Part shown: one piece after another, positions 24,947-33,360 of the stretch
Position numbering within the stretch: the stretch's first letter is position 1
Layout of the letters: the number at the start of each line of letters is the position of its first letter
Source of the DNA: Streptomyces sp. Ncost-T10-10d
Lineage (GTDB): Bacteria; Actinomycetota; Actinomycetes; Streptomycetales; Streptomycetaceae
Reading direction: 5' to 3'
Assembly (NCBI RefSeq): GCF_900091955.1
Contig: NZ_FMDF01000175.1
Location: 20,603 to 84,602, forward strand
Length of the DNA: 64,000 nt
Notes under the pieces: generated by a model
Databases searched by the model: none
Seen by the model: the letters and a program-made list of their open reading frames with translations, nothing else
Told to the model about the DNA's origin: nothing
Program-made: the position numbers and the translations under genes

Positions 24947-25282
24947 GCACGAACCCTACGGACGTCCCTCGTCATGTCACAGCGAATAGTTCACGCAACG
25001 CCAGCAGCGACACCGGCGATGACGTCGTCTCCCGTCAACATTCATGGGTGGGTTGATCACCAACTGCCTCTACTGTCCGTCGCCAATGAATCCAGCCCGC
25101 TTGTCACTGAACCCAGTCGTCGGCAGAACTCGGCAAGCACGGAAGGACTTTGCTGCGCACATCGTCTCGAAGTCTGACGGTCGGTCCGCCTTGCGACGCG
25201 GTCACGCAGGCCAGGCGTCAGCCCAGCGGACCAACCGGATCAGGCGCAGAGGCTGATGGAAGGCGATGGGCGGGGCGGCAGG

Positions 25283-25834
25283 ATGAGTCGCATGAGCACT
25301 CCGGACGCCGCCACGGCCGCAAACTCCGTTGCACCGCCGCCCCGTTGGGCAATTTGGGCCGCACATCTGACCACCTTGGCCGTACTGCCGAGCGGGCTAT
25401 GGCGGATCGCCCTGGTGCTCGGCTGTCCGGCCGGCTACCTGGACGAGCGCTTCGCGGACTTCGAGACGCTCGGCGCGAAGGTCTGGATGCTGACGCTGAG
25501 CGTGGTCTGCGAGCTTCTCGCCTTCCTGACAATCGGTCTGGTGCGCCCCTGGGGCGAAGTCGTGCCGCGCTGGATACCGCTGATCGGAGGACGCGCCGTG
25601 CGCCCGATGGCCGCCGTCGTCCCAGCCACCCTCGGCGCAGTGGCACTGACCGTGATGTGGGCCAATGTTCCCTGGTGGTGGACCTACCCGCACGATGACA
25701 TGACGGGCACCGGCAACCTCGTGGTCGGCATCCTCTACCAACCGCTGGTCCTGTGGGGCCCTCTGCTCGCCGCCGTCACCGTCTCCTACTACCGCCGTCA
25801 CCGCTCCCCGCGCAGCCGGGTCATGGCGTCTTGA
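25283..25834 (+). CDS. Hypothetical integral membrane protein
   Basis: About 183 aa from ATG 25283; in-frame ATGs at 25256 and 25292 are equally possible, since none has a clean ribosome site. Four hydrophobic segments are visible: ALVLG-type helix (AIWAAHLTTLAVLPSGLW), MLTLSVVCELLAFLTIGLV, MAAVVPATLGAVALTVMW and LVLWGPLLAAVTVSYY. The loop WWWTYPHDD is aromatic-rich. I do not recognise a functional family; similar four-helix proteins are common in Streptomyces. No neighbour suggests a role. Confidence 0.65.
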   Translation: MSRMSTPDAATAANSVAPPPRWAIWAAHLTTLAVLPSGLWRIALVLGCPAGYLDERFADFETLGAKVWMLTLSVVCELLAFLTIGLVRPWGEVVPRWIPLIGGRAVRPMAAVVPATLGAVALTVMWANVPWWWTYPHDDMTGTGNLVVGILYQPLVLWGPLLAAVTVSYYRRHRSPRSRVMAS

Positions 25835-25951
25835 AGCAGTGCCCTGTTGGAGAACCTTGCCCCCCGTGTCGGTCGACTGGGTTTGATGACAAACGGGACC
25901 TGCTGTCTGCGGCCCGGCTGATTCATCTCGCGCAGTGTCTTGGCTGCCTAC

Positions 25952-25992
25952 ACGCGTCTGACCCCCGGTGTGCTACCGGGGGCCAGACGCGT
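25952..25992. terminator. Terminator before the acyl-CoA dehydrogenase end
   Basis: Inverted repeat ACGCGTCTGACCCCCGGT / ACCGGGGGCCAGACGCGT (one mismatch) with a 5-nt loop, between two converging genes. It most directly serves the acyl-CoA dehydrogenase gene, whose stop is 15 bases away. Confidence 0.85.
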
Positions 25993-26006
25993 ATGGGCAA
26001 TAACCG

Positions 26007-27173
26007 CTACGGCAGGTTCCTCGCCATGACGATCCGCTGCACCTGATTCGTGCCTTCGTAAATCTGCGTGATCTTCGCGTCGCGCATCATCCGCTCCACC
26101 GGGTAGTCCCGCGTGTAGCCGTAGCCGCCGAGCAGCTGGACCGCGTCCGTGGTGATCTCCATCGCGACGTCGGAGGCGAAGCACTTGGCCGCGGCGCCGA
26201 AGAAGGTGAGGTCGCTGTCGAGGCGCTCGGACTTGGCGGCGGCCGAGTAGGTGAGCTGGCGGGCCGCCTCCAGCTTCATGGCCATGTCGGCGAGCATGAA
26301 CTGGACGCCCTGGAAGTCGCCGATCGGCTTGCCGAACTGCTTGCGCTCCTGGACGTAGCCCTTGGCGTAGTCGAGGGCGCCCTGGGCGATACCGAGGGCC
26401 TGGGCCGCGATCGTGATGCGGGTGTGGTCCAGGGTCTTCATCGCGGTGGCGAAGCCGGTGCCCTCCTCGCCGATGATGCGGTCGGCGGGGATACGGACGT
26501 TGTCGAAGTAGACCTCGCGGGTCGGGGAGCCCTTGATGCCGAGCTTCTTCTCCGGGGCACCGAAGGAGACGCCCTCGTCCGCCTTCTCGACGACGAAGGC
26601 GGAGATGCCCTTGGAGCGCTTGGTCGGGTCGGTGACGGCCATGACCGTGTAGTACTCGGAGACGCCCGCGTTGGTGATCCAGCGCTTCACACCGTTGAGC
26701 ACCCAGAAGTCGCCGTCACGCACGGCCCTGGTCTTCATGCCCGCCGCGTCGGAACCCGCGTCGGGCTCGGAAAGGCAGTACGAGAACAAGCCGTCGCCCT
26801 TGGCGAGCGGACCCAGGTACTTCTTCTTCAGGTCCTCGGAGCCGGAGAGGACCACGGGGAGCGAGCCGAGCTTGTTCACGGCCGGGATGAGGGAGGAGGA
26901 GGCGCAGACACGGGCCACCTCCTCGATCACGATGACCGTGGCGAGGGCGTCGGCGCCCGCGCCGCCGTACTCCTCGGGTACGTGCACCGCGTGCAGGTCC
27001 GCGGCAGTCAGGGCGTCCAGCGCCTCCTGCGGGAAGCGCGCGTCCTCGTCGACCGCTGCCGCGTACGGGGCGATCTTCGCCTCGGCGAGCGCGCGCACCG
27101 TCTCGCGGAGCATCTCGTGCTCCTCGGCCGGACGGTACAGGTCGAAATCGGTCGAACCCGCCAAGGCGCTCAC
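26007..27173 (-). CDS. Acyl-CoA dehydrogenase
   Basis: A 388-aa flavoprotein of the short/medium-chain acyl-CoA dehydrogenase family. It oxidises acyl-CoA to enoyl-CoA and passes electrons to ETF. It has the FAD/substrate signature AQALGIAQGALDYA, the middle-domain pattern YCLSEPDAGSDAAGMKTRA with WITNAG, and the catalytic glutamate in the C-terminal QIYEGTNQVQRIVMAR. The full family length is present. It is encoded alone, 190 nt from the divergent ugd. The substrate chain length cannot be fixed from sequence; butyryl- or branched-chain specificity is plausible. Confidence 0.94.
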   Translation of the reverse strand: MSALAGSTDFDLYRPAEEHEMLRETVRALAEAKIAPYAAAVDEDARFPQEALDALTAADLHAVHVPEEYGGAGADALATVIVIEEVARVCASSSLIPAVNKLGSLPVVLSGSEDLKKKYLGPLAKGDGLFSYCLSEPDAGSDAAGMKTRAVRDGDFWVLNGVKRWITNAGVSEYYTVMAVTDPTKRSKGISAFVVEKADEGVSFGAPEKKLGIKGSPTREVYFDNVRIPADRIIGEEGTGFATAMKTLDHTRITIAAQALGIAQGALDYAKGYVQERKQFGKPIGDFQGVQFMLADMAMKLEAARQLTYSAAAKSERLDSDLTFFGAAAKCFASDVAMEITTDAVQLLGGYGYTRDYPVERMMRDAKITQIYEGTNQVQRIVMARNLP

Positions 27174-27363
27174 TCCCCAAAGATGCTAACTACCGTTAAG
27201 TAACCCGATTTTAGAGCGCCGCTCCCGCGATGGCCTATGCAATGCGTGCGTGAGCTTCGCGACAGGGGTGGGAGAAGCTGCGCAGGCAGCCGGAAACCGG
27301 GCCTCCAGAGGCACGACTATGCTCGTTCACCGCACGTCTGTCCGCATCTCCCAGGAGCACTAC

Positions 27364-28707
27364 ATGGCCCTCAGGATCACTGTGATCGGCACCGGCTATC
27401 TCGGCGCCACCCACGCCGCGGCCATGGCGGAACTGGGCTTCGAAGTGCTCGGCCTCGATGTCGTGCCCGAGAAGATCGAGATGCTGAGCACCGGCAAGGT
27501 CCCGATGTACGAGCCGGGCCTCGAAGAGCTGCTCCGCAAGCATGTGGAGGGCATCGAGGGAGCCACCGGACGGCTGCGGTTCACCACCTCGTGGGAAGAG
27601 GTGGCGGCCTTCGGCGATGTGCACTTCGTCTGCGTGAACACTCCGCAGAAGCACGGCGAGTACGCCTGCGACATGAGCTACGTCGACAGCGCCTTCGAGT
27701 CGCTGGCACCGCATCTGACCCGGCCCGCCCTGGTGGTCGGGAAGTCGACCGTGCCGGTGGGTTCGGCGGCCCGGCTCGCGGCGCGGCTGGCAGAGCTGGC
27801 GCCGGCGGGTACGGAAGCGGAGCTGGCCTGGAACCCGGAGTTCCTGCGCGAGGGCTTCGCCGTGAAGGACACCCTGCACCCGGACCGGATCGTCGTCGGC
27901 GTGGCGAGCGAGCGGGCCGAGAAGTCGCTGCGCGAGGTGTACGCGGTGCCGGTCGCCGAGGGGTCGCCGTTCGTGGTGACGGACTTCCCGACCGCCGAGC
28001 TGGTGAAGACGGCGGCCAATTCCTTCCTGGCCACGAAGATCTCGTTCATCAACGCCATGGCGGAGGTCTGCGAGGCCGCCGACGGCGATGTGAAGAAGCT
28101 GGCCGAGGCGATCGGGCACGACGAGCGGATCGGGTCCAAGTTCCTGCGGGCCGGGATCGGCTTCGGCGGCGGCTGTCTGCCGAAGGACATCCGGGCCTTC
28201 ATGGCACGCGCCGGTGAGCTGGGCGCGGACCAGGCACTGACCTTCCTCCGCGAGGTCGACTCGATCAATATGCGGCGCCGCGGCCACATGGTGGAGCTGG
28301 CCCGCGAGGCCGTGGGCGGCGATTCGTTCCTCGGCAAGCGGGTCGCGGTCCTGGGTGCGACGTTCAAGCCGGACTCGGACGACGTACGGGACTCGCCGGC
28401 GCTGAACGTGGCCGGTCAGATCCATCTGCAGGGCGGCCAGGTCACAGTCTTCGACCCGAAGGGCATGGACAACGCCCGGCGGCTCTTCCCGACCCTCGGT
28501 TACGCGGACTCGGCGCTGGAGGCGGTGCGCGGCGCGGATGTGGTGCTGCATCTGACGGAGTGGCGCGAGTTCCGCGAGCTGGACCCGGCGGCGCTCGGCG
28601 AGGTCGCGTCCCGCCGGATAATCCTGGACGGCCGCAACGCGCTCGACAGCGAGCAGTGGCGCGAGGCCGGCTGGACGTACCGGGCCATGGGGCGCCCGAA
28701 GGCCTGA
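27364..28707 (+). CDS. UDP-glucose 6-dehydrogenase
   Basis: Start ATG 27364 (MALRITVIGTGYLG), with AGGAG 7 nt upstream; an upstream in-frame ATG at 27250 gives a poor leader. The 447-aa enzyme has an N-terminal Rossmann domain (GTGYLG), the conserved VGKSTVPVGSA and LAWNPEFLREG, the catalytic cysteine in GIGFGGGCLPKD (about residue 265) and a C-terminal UDP-binding domain (ATFKPDSDDVRDSPA). It oxidises UDP-glucose twice to UDP-glucuronate, a precursor for wall or exported glycans. GDP-mannose dehydrogenase is an alternative in the same superfamily, but length and motifs favour UDP-glucose. Confidence 0.92.
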   Translation: MALRITVIGTGYLGATHAAAMAELGFEVLGLDVVPEKIEMLSTGKVPMYEPGLEELLRKHVEGIEGATGRLRFTTSWEEVAAFGDVHFVCVNTPQKHGEYACDMSYVDSAFESLAPHLTRPALVVGKSTVPVGSAARLAARLAELAPAGTEAELAWNPEFLREGFAVKDTLHPDRIVVGVASERAEKSLREVYAVPVAEGSPFVVTDFPTAELVKTAANSFLATKISFINAMAEVCEAADGDVKKLAEAIGHDERIGSKFLRAGIGFGGGCLPKDIRAFMARAGELGADQALTFLREVDSINMRRRGHMVELAREAVGGDSFLGKRVAVLGATFKPDSDDVRDSPALNVAGQIHLQGGQVTVFDPKGMDNARRLFPTLGYADSALEAVRGADVVLHLTEWREFRELDPAALGEVASRRIILDGRNALDSEQWREAGWTYRAMGRPKA

Positions 28708-28712
28708 CACAT

Positions 28713-28728
28713 CCGGTCTTCGGACCGG
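28713..28728. terminator. Short UUCG-capped hairpin between ugd and the CGNR gene
   Basis: CCGGTC-TTCG-GACCGG: a 6-bp stem with the very stable UUCG tetraloop, 5 bases after the ugd stop and 2 bases before the end of the converging CGNR gene. Probably a shared terminator. Confidence 0.7.
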
Positions 28729-28730
28729 TC

Positions 28731-29243
28731 TCAGCCGCGCTTCGCGCGGTAGGTGCGCATCTTGGCGCGGGCGCCGCACACCGACATGGAGCACCAGCGG
28801 CGGCGCCCCGCCGGGCTGCGATCGTAATAGGCCCATTGGCAGTCCTCGGCCTCGCACGCCTTGAGCCGGGCCCAGGTGCCGTCGGCCGCCGCGGTGGCGA
28901 TGGCCGCCGCGACACGGGCGGTCAGACCGGCCGGTTCGGCGGCGGGCCGCAGTGAGGCGGCGCCCGCCGCGTCCACGGTGACGCGCAGGGGCGCTTCGGC
29001 GAGGAGCCGGTCGAGCGGGGGTGCCGCGGAGCCGTCCGGCGGACGGTGGCCGGCATGGGCGAGGCAGGCGGTGCGGAGCGCCTCACGCAGAACGCGGGCG
29101 TCCGGGACGTCCGGCTCGGTGAGAGAGAAGGCGGCGCGCCCGTCCGCCGTATCGAGAGTGTCCGCACCGGTCTCGATGTCCAGTGTGTTGACCAGGGCCT
29201 CGATCAGCGCGAGTCCACCGGGCGCGGAATCCTTCTCATTCAT
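28731..29243 (-). CDS. CGNR zinc-finger (ABATE-type) putative regulator
   Basis: A 170-aa protein from ATG 29243 (MNEKDSAPGGLALIEALVN). The N-terminal ABATE-like half includes LVNTLDIETGADTL. The C-terminal zinc finger has cysteines in CEAEDC and CSMSVCGARAKM, with the hallmark CG(N/A)R tetrad here read as CGAR, and the usual YYDRSPAGRRRWC before it. The domain pair is thought to make a stress-linked transcription regulator in actinobacteria. It diverges from a VOC-family gene with a 95-nt spacer holding GTTACC/GGTAAC sites, so it may control that gene and itself. Confidence 0.88.
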   Translation of the reverse strand: MNEKDSAPGGLALIEALVNTLDIETGADTLDTADGRAAFSLTEPDVPDARVLREALRTACLAHAGHRPPDGSAAPPLDRLLAEAPLRVTVDAAGAASLRPAAEPAGLTARVAAAIATAAADGTWARLKACEAEDCQWAYYDRSPAGRRRWCSMSVCGARAKMRTYRAKRG

Positions 29244-29252
29244 GGTTGCGAC

Positions 29253-29313
29253 GTTACCTCCAGTGCGGCAGCATGCAGTAACGGTTACCTGTTGGGACGC
29301 CTTAGGGGTAACC
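29253..29313. promoter_or_regulatory. Cluster of GTTACC/GGTAAC half-sites in the divergent spacer
   Basis: GTTACC at 29253-29258, the palindrome GTAAC-G-GTTAC at 29278-29288, and GGTAACC at 29307-29313. The two GTTACC copies begin 31 bp apart, about three helical turns. Their position between the CGNR gene and the VOC gene makes them candidate operator sites. Confidence 0.5.
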
Positions 29314-29338
29314 ATCCCTGCCTGAAGGAGGAAGTGTC

Positions 29339-29698
29339 ATGACTGTCGCCACTCTGGGTGCCGTCGTTCTGGACTGCCCCGACCCCGTTGCGCTCGCCGG
29401 GTTCTACGCCGGGCTGCTCGGCGGAAAGGTCGAGGACCACGAGGGCTGGGTGGAGCTGACCGGTGGCACGGCCGTGCCGCTCGCGTTCCAGGCCGCGCCC
29501 GGTTTCGTACCGCCGCGGTGGCCGCGCCCGGACGGCTCGCAGCAGTTCCATCTGGATCTGACCGTGCCGGATCTGGACGCGGCGGAGCGGGAGGTGCTTG
29601 CGCTGGGTGCGGCCGTGCTGGATGCGGAGGACCGGGAGCGGAGTTTCCGGGTGTACGCGGATCCTGCGGGGCACCCGTTCTGTCTGTGTGCGGGTTAG
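29339..29698 (+). CDS. VOC (glyoxalase/bleomycin-resistance) family protein
   Basis: A 119-aa protein with an AAGGAGGAAG ribosome site directly before ATG 29339. It shows the paired beta-alpha-beta-beta-beta units of the vicinal oxygen chelate fold: TLGAVVLDCPDPVALAGFYAGLLG and QFHLDLTVPDLDAAEREVLALGA, ending YADPAGHPFCLC. Such proteins bind a metal and act as glyoxalases, dioxygenases or drug-binding proteins; the actual ligand is unknown. It is controlled from the spacer shared with the CGNR regulator, so an inducible stress or detoxification role is reasonable. A strong terminator follows. Confidence 0.88.
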   Translation: MTVATLGAVVLDCPDPVALAGFYAGLLGGKVEDHEGWVELTGGTAVPLAFQAAPGFVPPRWPRPDGSQQFHLDLTVPDLDAAEREVLALGAAVLDAEDRERSFRVYADPAGHPFCLCAG

Positions 29699-29702
29699 AA
29701 AA

Positions 29703-29734
29703 CGTGCGGGGCACCCCTGGGGGTGCCCCGCACG
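29703..29734. terminator. Bidirectional terminator, 14-bp perfect stem
   Basis: CGTGCGGGGCACCC / GGGTGCCCCGCACG with a 4-nt loop, between the VOC gene and the converging dipeptidase gene. Confidence 0.9.
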
Positions 29735-29747
29735 CGACAGCTCCGGC

Positions 29748-30941
29748 TCAGCCGGCCCGGGTGTCCAGCTGCTCGATCGTGGCGTGGGACGGGGCCCGGC
29801 GCGTGCTCAGCTCGCGTGCGACGTCCTCGGCGTCGCGCAGCACCCGTACCGCGTTCTGCCAGGTGAGCTTGGCGAGATCGGCGGTGGACCAGCTCCGGCC
29901 GAGCAGCTCCGCGATCAGGTTCGGGTAGCCCGCGACATCCTGGAGCCCCTCCGGGAGGAAGGCGGTGCCGTCGTAGTCGCCGCCGATGCCGATGTGATCG
30001 ATCCCGGCGACCTCGCGCATGTGGTCGAGGTGGTCGGCGATCGTCGCCGCGGTGGCCATCGGGCGCGGGTTGGCCGCTTCGAAGGCTGCGTGGATCTTCA
30101 TGGCCTGCGCGGTGGTGTCGAGGTGGTGCAGCCCGTGGGCGCGCATGTTCTCGTCCGCGGCATGGGTCCAGGCGACGGCTGCCGGGAGGACGAACTTCGG
30201 TACGAAGGTCGCCATGGCGATGCCGCCGTTGGCCGGGAGCCGGCCGAGGACGTCGTCGGGGATGTTGCGCGGGTGGTCGCAGATCGCGCGTGACGAGGAG
30301 TGCGAGAAGATCACCGGCGCGGTGGAGGTGTCGAGCGCGTCGCGCATCGTGGTGGCCGCCACGTGGGAGAGGTCGACCAGCATGCCGGTGCGGTTCATCT
30401 CCCGTACGACCTCGTGGCCGAAGGGCGAGAGACCGCCCACGCCCGGCTCATCGGTCGCCGAGTCAGCCCACGCGATGTTGTCGTTGTGGGTGAGCGTCAT
30501 GTAGCGGACGCCCAGGGCATGCAGCGCGCGCAGGGTGCCCAGCGAGTTGTTGATGGAGTGGCCGCCCTCGGCGCCCATCAGGGAGGCGATACGGCCTTCG
30601 GTGCGAGCCGTCTCCATGTCGTCGGCGGTCAGGGCGCGCCGCAGGTCCGCGGGGTAGCGCTCCAGCAGCTCGGTGACCACGTCGATCTGTTCGAGGGTGG
30701 CGCTGACGGCTTCGTCGCCCGTCATGTCGGACTGTACGTAGACGGACCAGAACTGGGCGCCGACGCCGCCCGCGCGCAGCCGCGGGATGTCGGTGTGCAG
30801 ATGGGCGGACTGGTCGGTGGCGATGTCGCGGGCGTCCAGGTCGTAGCCGACCTGTTCGCGCAGCGCCCACGGCAGATCGTTGTGGCCGTCGACGACGGGG
30901 TACTCGGCAAGGAGTTCGGCGGCCCGCTTCAGCTGGTCCAC
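29748..30941 (-). CDS. Membrane dipeptidase-type (M19) dipeptidase
   Basis: A 397-aa zinc peptidase of family M19 (renal dipeptidase-like). The metal ligands sit where the human enzyme has them: H20 and D22 in VVDGHNDLPW, E125 in LMGAEGGHSI, and later histidines in VDLSHVAATTM and VIFSHSSSRA. It hydrolyses dipeptides, possibly including D-amino-acid dipeptides from peptidoglycan. There is no signal peptide, so it is probably cytoplasmic. Only 7 nt separate its start from the purE stop, so it is the third gene of a purK-purE-dipeptidase operon. Confidence 0.93.
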   Translation of the reverse strand: MDQLKRAAELLAEYPVVDGHNDLPWALREQVGYDLDARDIATDQSAHLHTDIPRLRAGGVGAQFWSVYVQSDMTGDEAVSATLEQIDVVTELLERYPADLRRALTADDMETARTEGRIASLMGAEGGHSINNSLGTLRALHALGVRYMTLTHNDNIAWADSATDEPGVGGLSPFGHEVVREMNRTGMLVDLSHVAATTMRDALDTSTAPVIFSHSSSRAICDHPRNIPDDVLGRLPANGGIAMATFVPKFVLPAAVAWTHAADENMRAHGLHHLDTTAQAMKIHAAFEAANPRPMATAATIADHLDHMREVAGIDHIGIGGDYDGTAFLPEGLQDVAGYPNLIAELLGRSWSTADLAKLTWQNAVRVLRDAEDVARELSTRRAPSHATIEQLDTRAG

Positions 30942-30948
30942 GGGTGGC

Positions 30949-31488
30949 CTACTTCCCGAAACCGAAGGAGTCGCTGCCCTCGACCTTGCTGCGCAGCCGC
31001 TTGCCCTTCTCCGTCGCCTGGTCGTTCAGCTCCTGCTGGAACTCGGCCATGCGGGCCTGCAGCTCACTGTCGTGGGCGGCGAGGATGCGTGCGGCGAGCA
31101 GGCCCGCGTTGCGTGCGCCGCCGACCGAGACGGTGGCGACGGGAACACCGGCGGGCATCTGCACGATGGAGAGCAGGCTGTCCATGCCGTCGAGATACTT
31201 CAGCGGCACCGGGACGCCGATGACGGGCAGCGGGGTGACGGAGGCGAGCATGCCGGGCAGGTGGGCGGCGCCGCCCGCGCCCGCGATGATCACCTTGAGG
31301 CCGCGGTCCGCCGCGTGCTCGCCGTACGCGATCATCTCGCGCGGCATGCGGTGGGCGGAGACGACGTCGACCTCGTAGGGGATCTCGAACTCGTCGAGGG
31401 CCTTGGCCGCTGCTTCCATGACGGGCCAGTCGGAGTCCGAGCCCATGACGATGCCGACGACCGGCGCGGCGGAGGCGGGGGAAGTCAT
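30949..31488 (-). CDS. purE: N5-carboxyaminoimidazole ribonucleotide mutase
   Basis: A 179-aa class I PurE. It rearranges N5-CAIR to CAIR in purine synthesis. The nucleotide-binding loop GIVMGSDSDWPVM (about 12-24), VVSAHRMPREM and IAGAGGAAHLPGM are diagnostic, with the catalytic His in SAHR. The length is normal, with a short charged C-terminal tail. Its ATG overlaps the purK stop as ATGA (31485-31488), the usual coupled purK-purE order. Confidence 0.97.
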   Translation of the reverse strand: MTSPASAAPVVGIVMGSDSDWPVMEAAAKALDEFEIPYEVDVVSAHRMPREMIAYGEHAADRGLKVIIAGAGGAAHLPGMLASVTPLPVIGVPVPLKYLDGMDSLLSIVQMPAGVPVATVSVGGARNAGLLAARILAAHDSELQARMAEFQQELNDQATEKGKRLRSKVEGSDSFGFGK

Positions 31489-32636
31489 TCGGTGATCGTT
31501 CCTCTGAGGTAGTCAGCTGCATGACGGGCTCGGTCTCGCACGTCCGCCAAGTCGTCGCCGTAGGTGTTGACGTGTCCGACCTTGCGGCCGGGCTTCACGT
31601 CCTTGCCGTACATGTGGATCTTGAGCTGAGGGTCGCGGGCCATGCAGTGCAGATACGCCTGGTACATGTCCGGGTAGTCGCCGCCGAGCACATTGGACAT
31701 GACCGTCCAGGTGGCGCGCGGACGCGGGTCGCCGAGCGGGAGGTCGAGGACGGCCCGGACGTGGTTGGCGAACTGCGAGGTGATCGCGCCGTCCTGGGTC
31801 CAGTGCCCGGAGTTGTGCGGGCGCATCGCGAGCTCGTTGACCAGGATGCCGGGCTTCCCGTCGGGCCCACGGGTCTCGAAGAGTTCGACGGCGAGGTGGC
31901 CGACGACGCCGAGCTCGGAGGCGATTCGGAGAGCGAGCTGCTGGGCCTCGCCCGCGAGCCGCTCGTCCAGCTCCGGGGCCGGGGCGATGACCGTGTCGCA
32001 GACCCCGTCGACCTGGATCGACTCGACGACCGGGTACGCGACGGCCTGGCCGTGCGGCGAGCGGACGATATTGGCCGCCAGCTCCCGCACGAAGTCGACC
32101 TTCTCCTCGGCGAGGACGGCGACACCGGCCCGGAAGGGGTCGGCCGCGTCCGCCTCGGAGCGGACCACCCAGACGCCCTTGCCGTCGTAGCCGCCGCGGA
32201 CCGTCTTGAGGATGACGGGGAAGCCCCCGACCTCTTCCGCGAAGGCCGCGACGTCGGCCGGGTCCTTCACGATGCGGTGGCGGGGGCAGGGCGCGCCGAT
32301 CTCGGTGAGCTTCGCGCGCATCACCCCCTTGTCCTGGGCGTGCACCAGCGCATCGGGTCCCGGGCGCACGGGAATGCCGTCCGCCTCCAGGGCCCGCAGG
32401 TGTTCGGTCGGTACGTGCTCGTGATCGAAGGTGATCACGTCACAGCCGCGCGCGAAGGCGCGCAGCGTGTCCAGGTCGCGATAGTCGCCGACGACGACTT
32501 CGTTCACCACCTGGGCCGCCGAGTCCTGGGGGGTGTCACTGAGGAGCTTGAATTTGATGCCGAGGGGGATGCCTGCCTCGTGGGTCATACGGGCGAGCTG
32601 ACCGCCGCCGACCATGCCGACTACCGGGAACGTCAC
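31485..32636 (-). CDS. purK: N5-carboxyaminoimidazole ribonucleotide synthase
   Basis: A 383-aa ATP-grasp enzyme that carboxylates AIR with bicarbonate and ATP to N5-CAIR. The start is taken as GTG 32636 (VTFPVVGMVGGGQLARM), where GGAGGA lies very close; ATG 32615 is a shorter alternative that would cut into the N-terminal fold. Motifs include PVILKTVRGGYDGKGVW in the ATP-binding domain and LVNELAMRPHNSGHWT near the active site. Upstream open frame of about 240 residues is non-coding and antisense to gtrA. Coupled to purE. Confidence 0.95.
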   Translation of the reverse strand: MTFPVVGMVGGGQLARMTHEAGIPLGIKFKLLSDTPQDSAAQVVNEVVVGDYRDLDTLRAFARGCDVITFDHEHVPTEHLRALEADGIPVRPGPDALVHAQDKGVMRAKLTEIGAPCPRHRIVKDPADVAAFAEEVGGFPVILKTVRGGYDGKGVWVVRSEADAADPFRAGVAVLAEEKVDFVRELAANIVRSPHGQAVAYPVVESIQVDGVCDTVIAPAPELDERLAGEAQQLALRIASELGVVGHLAVELFETRGPDGKPGILVNELAMRPHNSGHWTQDGAITSQFANHVRAVLDLPLGDPRPRATWTVMSNVLGGDYPDMYQAYLHCMARDPQLKIHMYGKDVKPGRKVGHVNTYGDDLADVRDRARHAADYLRGTITE

Positions 32637-32807
32637 TCCTCCAGGGTATCCGGCGCCCCGGGGGGCGTCCGACGACGCCCTCCGCCCGCCCCGGCGGAGG
32701 CACGTCACAGCATCGCCACGCCTGACAGAACATCCACAGGCAACCCCTGGACGGGCTGGATAGCATGAGCGGGTTGACGTAACCGACAGACGGGCTGAGC
32801 GATCACC

Positions 32808-33332
32808 ATGAGCGAACGGGGCGCACTGCGAACCCGGCTGGATCTGCTGGCCCGGGAGGTCGCCAAGTTCGGGGCGGTCGGCGCATTCGGCCTGGTGGTC
32901 AACATCGCGGTATCCAACCTGCTCTGGCGCACCACGGACCTTCAGGTGGTGCGGGCAGGTCTGCTGGCGACGTTCGTCGCCATCCTCTTCAACTACATCG
33001 GCTTCCGCTACTGGACGTACCGGGACCGTGACAAGACCGGGCGGACCCGGGAGCTGACGCTGTTCCTGCTGTTCAGCGCGGCGGGTGCGGTCATCGAGAC
33101 CGGTGTGCTGTACGTGGCGACGTACGGGTTCGGGTGGAACAGTCCGATCCAGAGCAATGTCTTCAAGATCCTCGGGATCGGCATCGCGACGCTGTTCCGC
33201 TTCTGGTCCTACCGGACGTGGGTGTTCAAGGCGCTGCCCGCGAAGGAGACCGTGCTGAGCGCGGAGGGGTTCCTGAAGCAGGGACGTACGGAGCAGGTGC
33301 CGCGGGCCGAGGCGGATCCGGTGCGGCGGTAG
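32808..33332 (+). CDS. GtrA family membrane protein
   Basis: A 174-aa protein with four transmembrane helices (FGAVGAFGLVVNIAVSNLLW; GLLATFVAILFNYIGFRYW; LTLFLLFSAAGAVIETGVLY; VFKILGIGIATLFRFWSYR) and the family pattern FNYIGFRYWTY and RFWSYRTWVF. GtrA proteins are small flippase-like or accessory proteins for moving polyprenyl-linked sugars across the membrane, or partners of glycan synthesis enzymes. The C-terminal 25 residues are a charged cytoplasmic tail. It diverges from purK (171-nt spacer) and converges on the histidine kinase gene. Confidence 0.92.
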   Translation: MSERGALRTRLDLLAREVAKFGAVGAFGLVVNIAVSNLLWRTTDLQVVRAGLLATFVAILFNYIGFRYWTYRDRDKTGRTRELTLFLLFSAAGAVIETGVLYVATYGFGWNSPIQSNVFKILGIGIATLFRFWSYRTWVFKALPAKETVLSAEGFLKQGRTEQVPRAEADPVRR

Positions 33333-33360
33333 CCGCCCACCGCACACGTTCACCCTGCCC

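Noticed and set aside
24947..25255. Small open frames on the plus strand between the DUF4440 gene and the membrane-protein gene
   Set aside because: No ribosome sites, no domain, and weak third-position GC bias.
32637..33353. Upstream extension of purK by about 240 codons
   Set aside because: Antisense to gtrA, and PurK proteins begin at VTFPVVGMVGGGQ.
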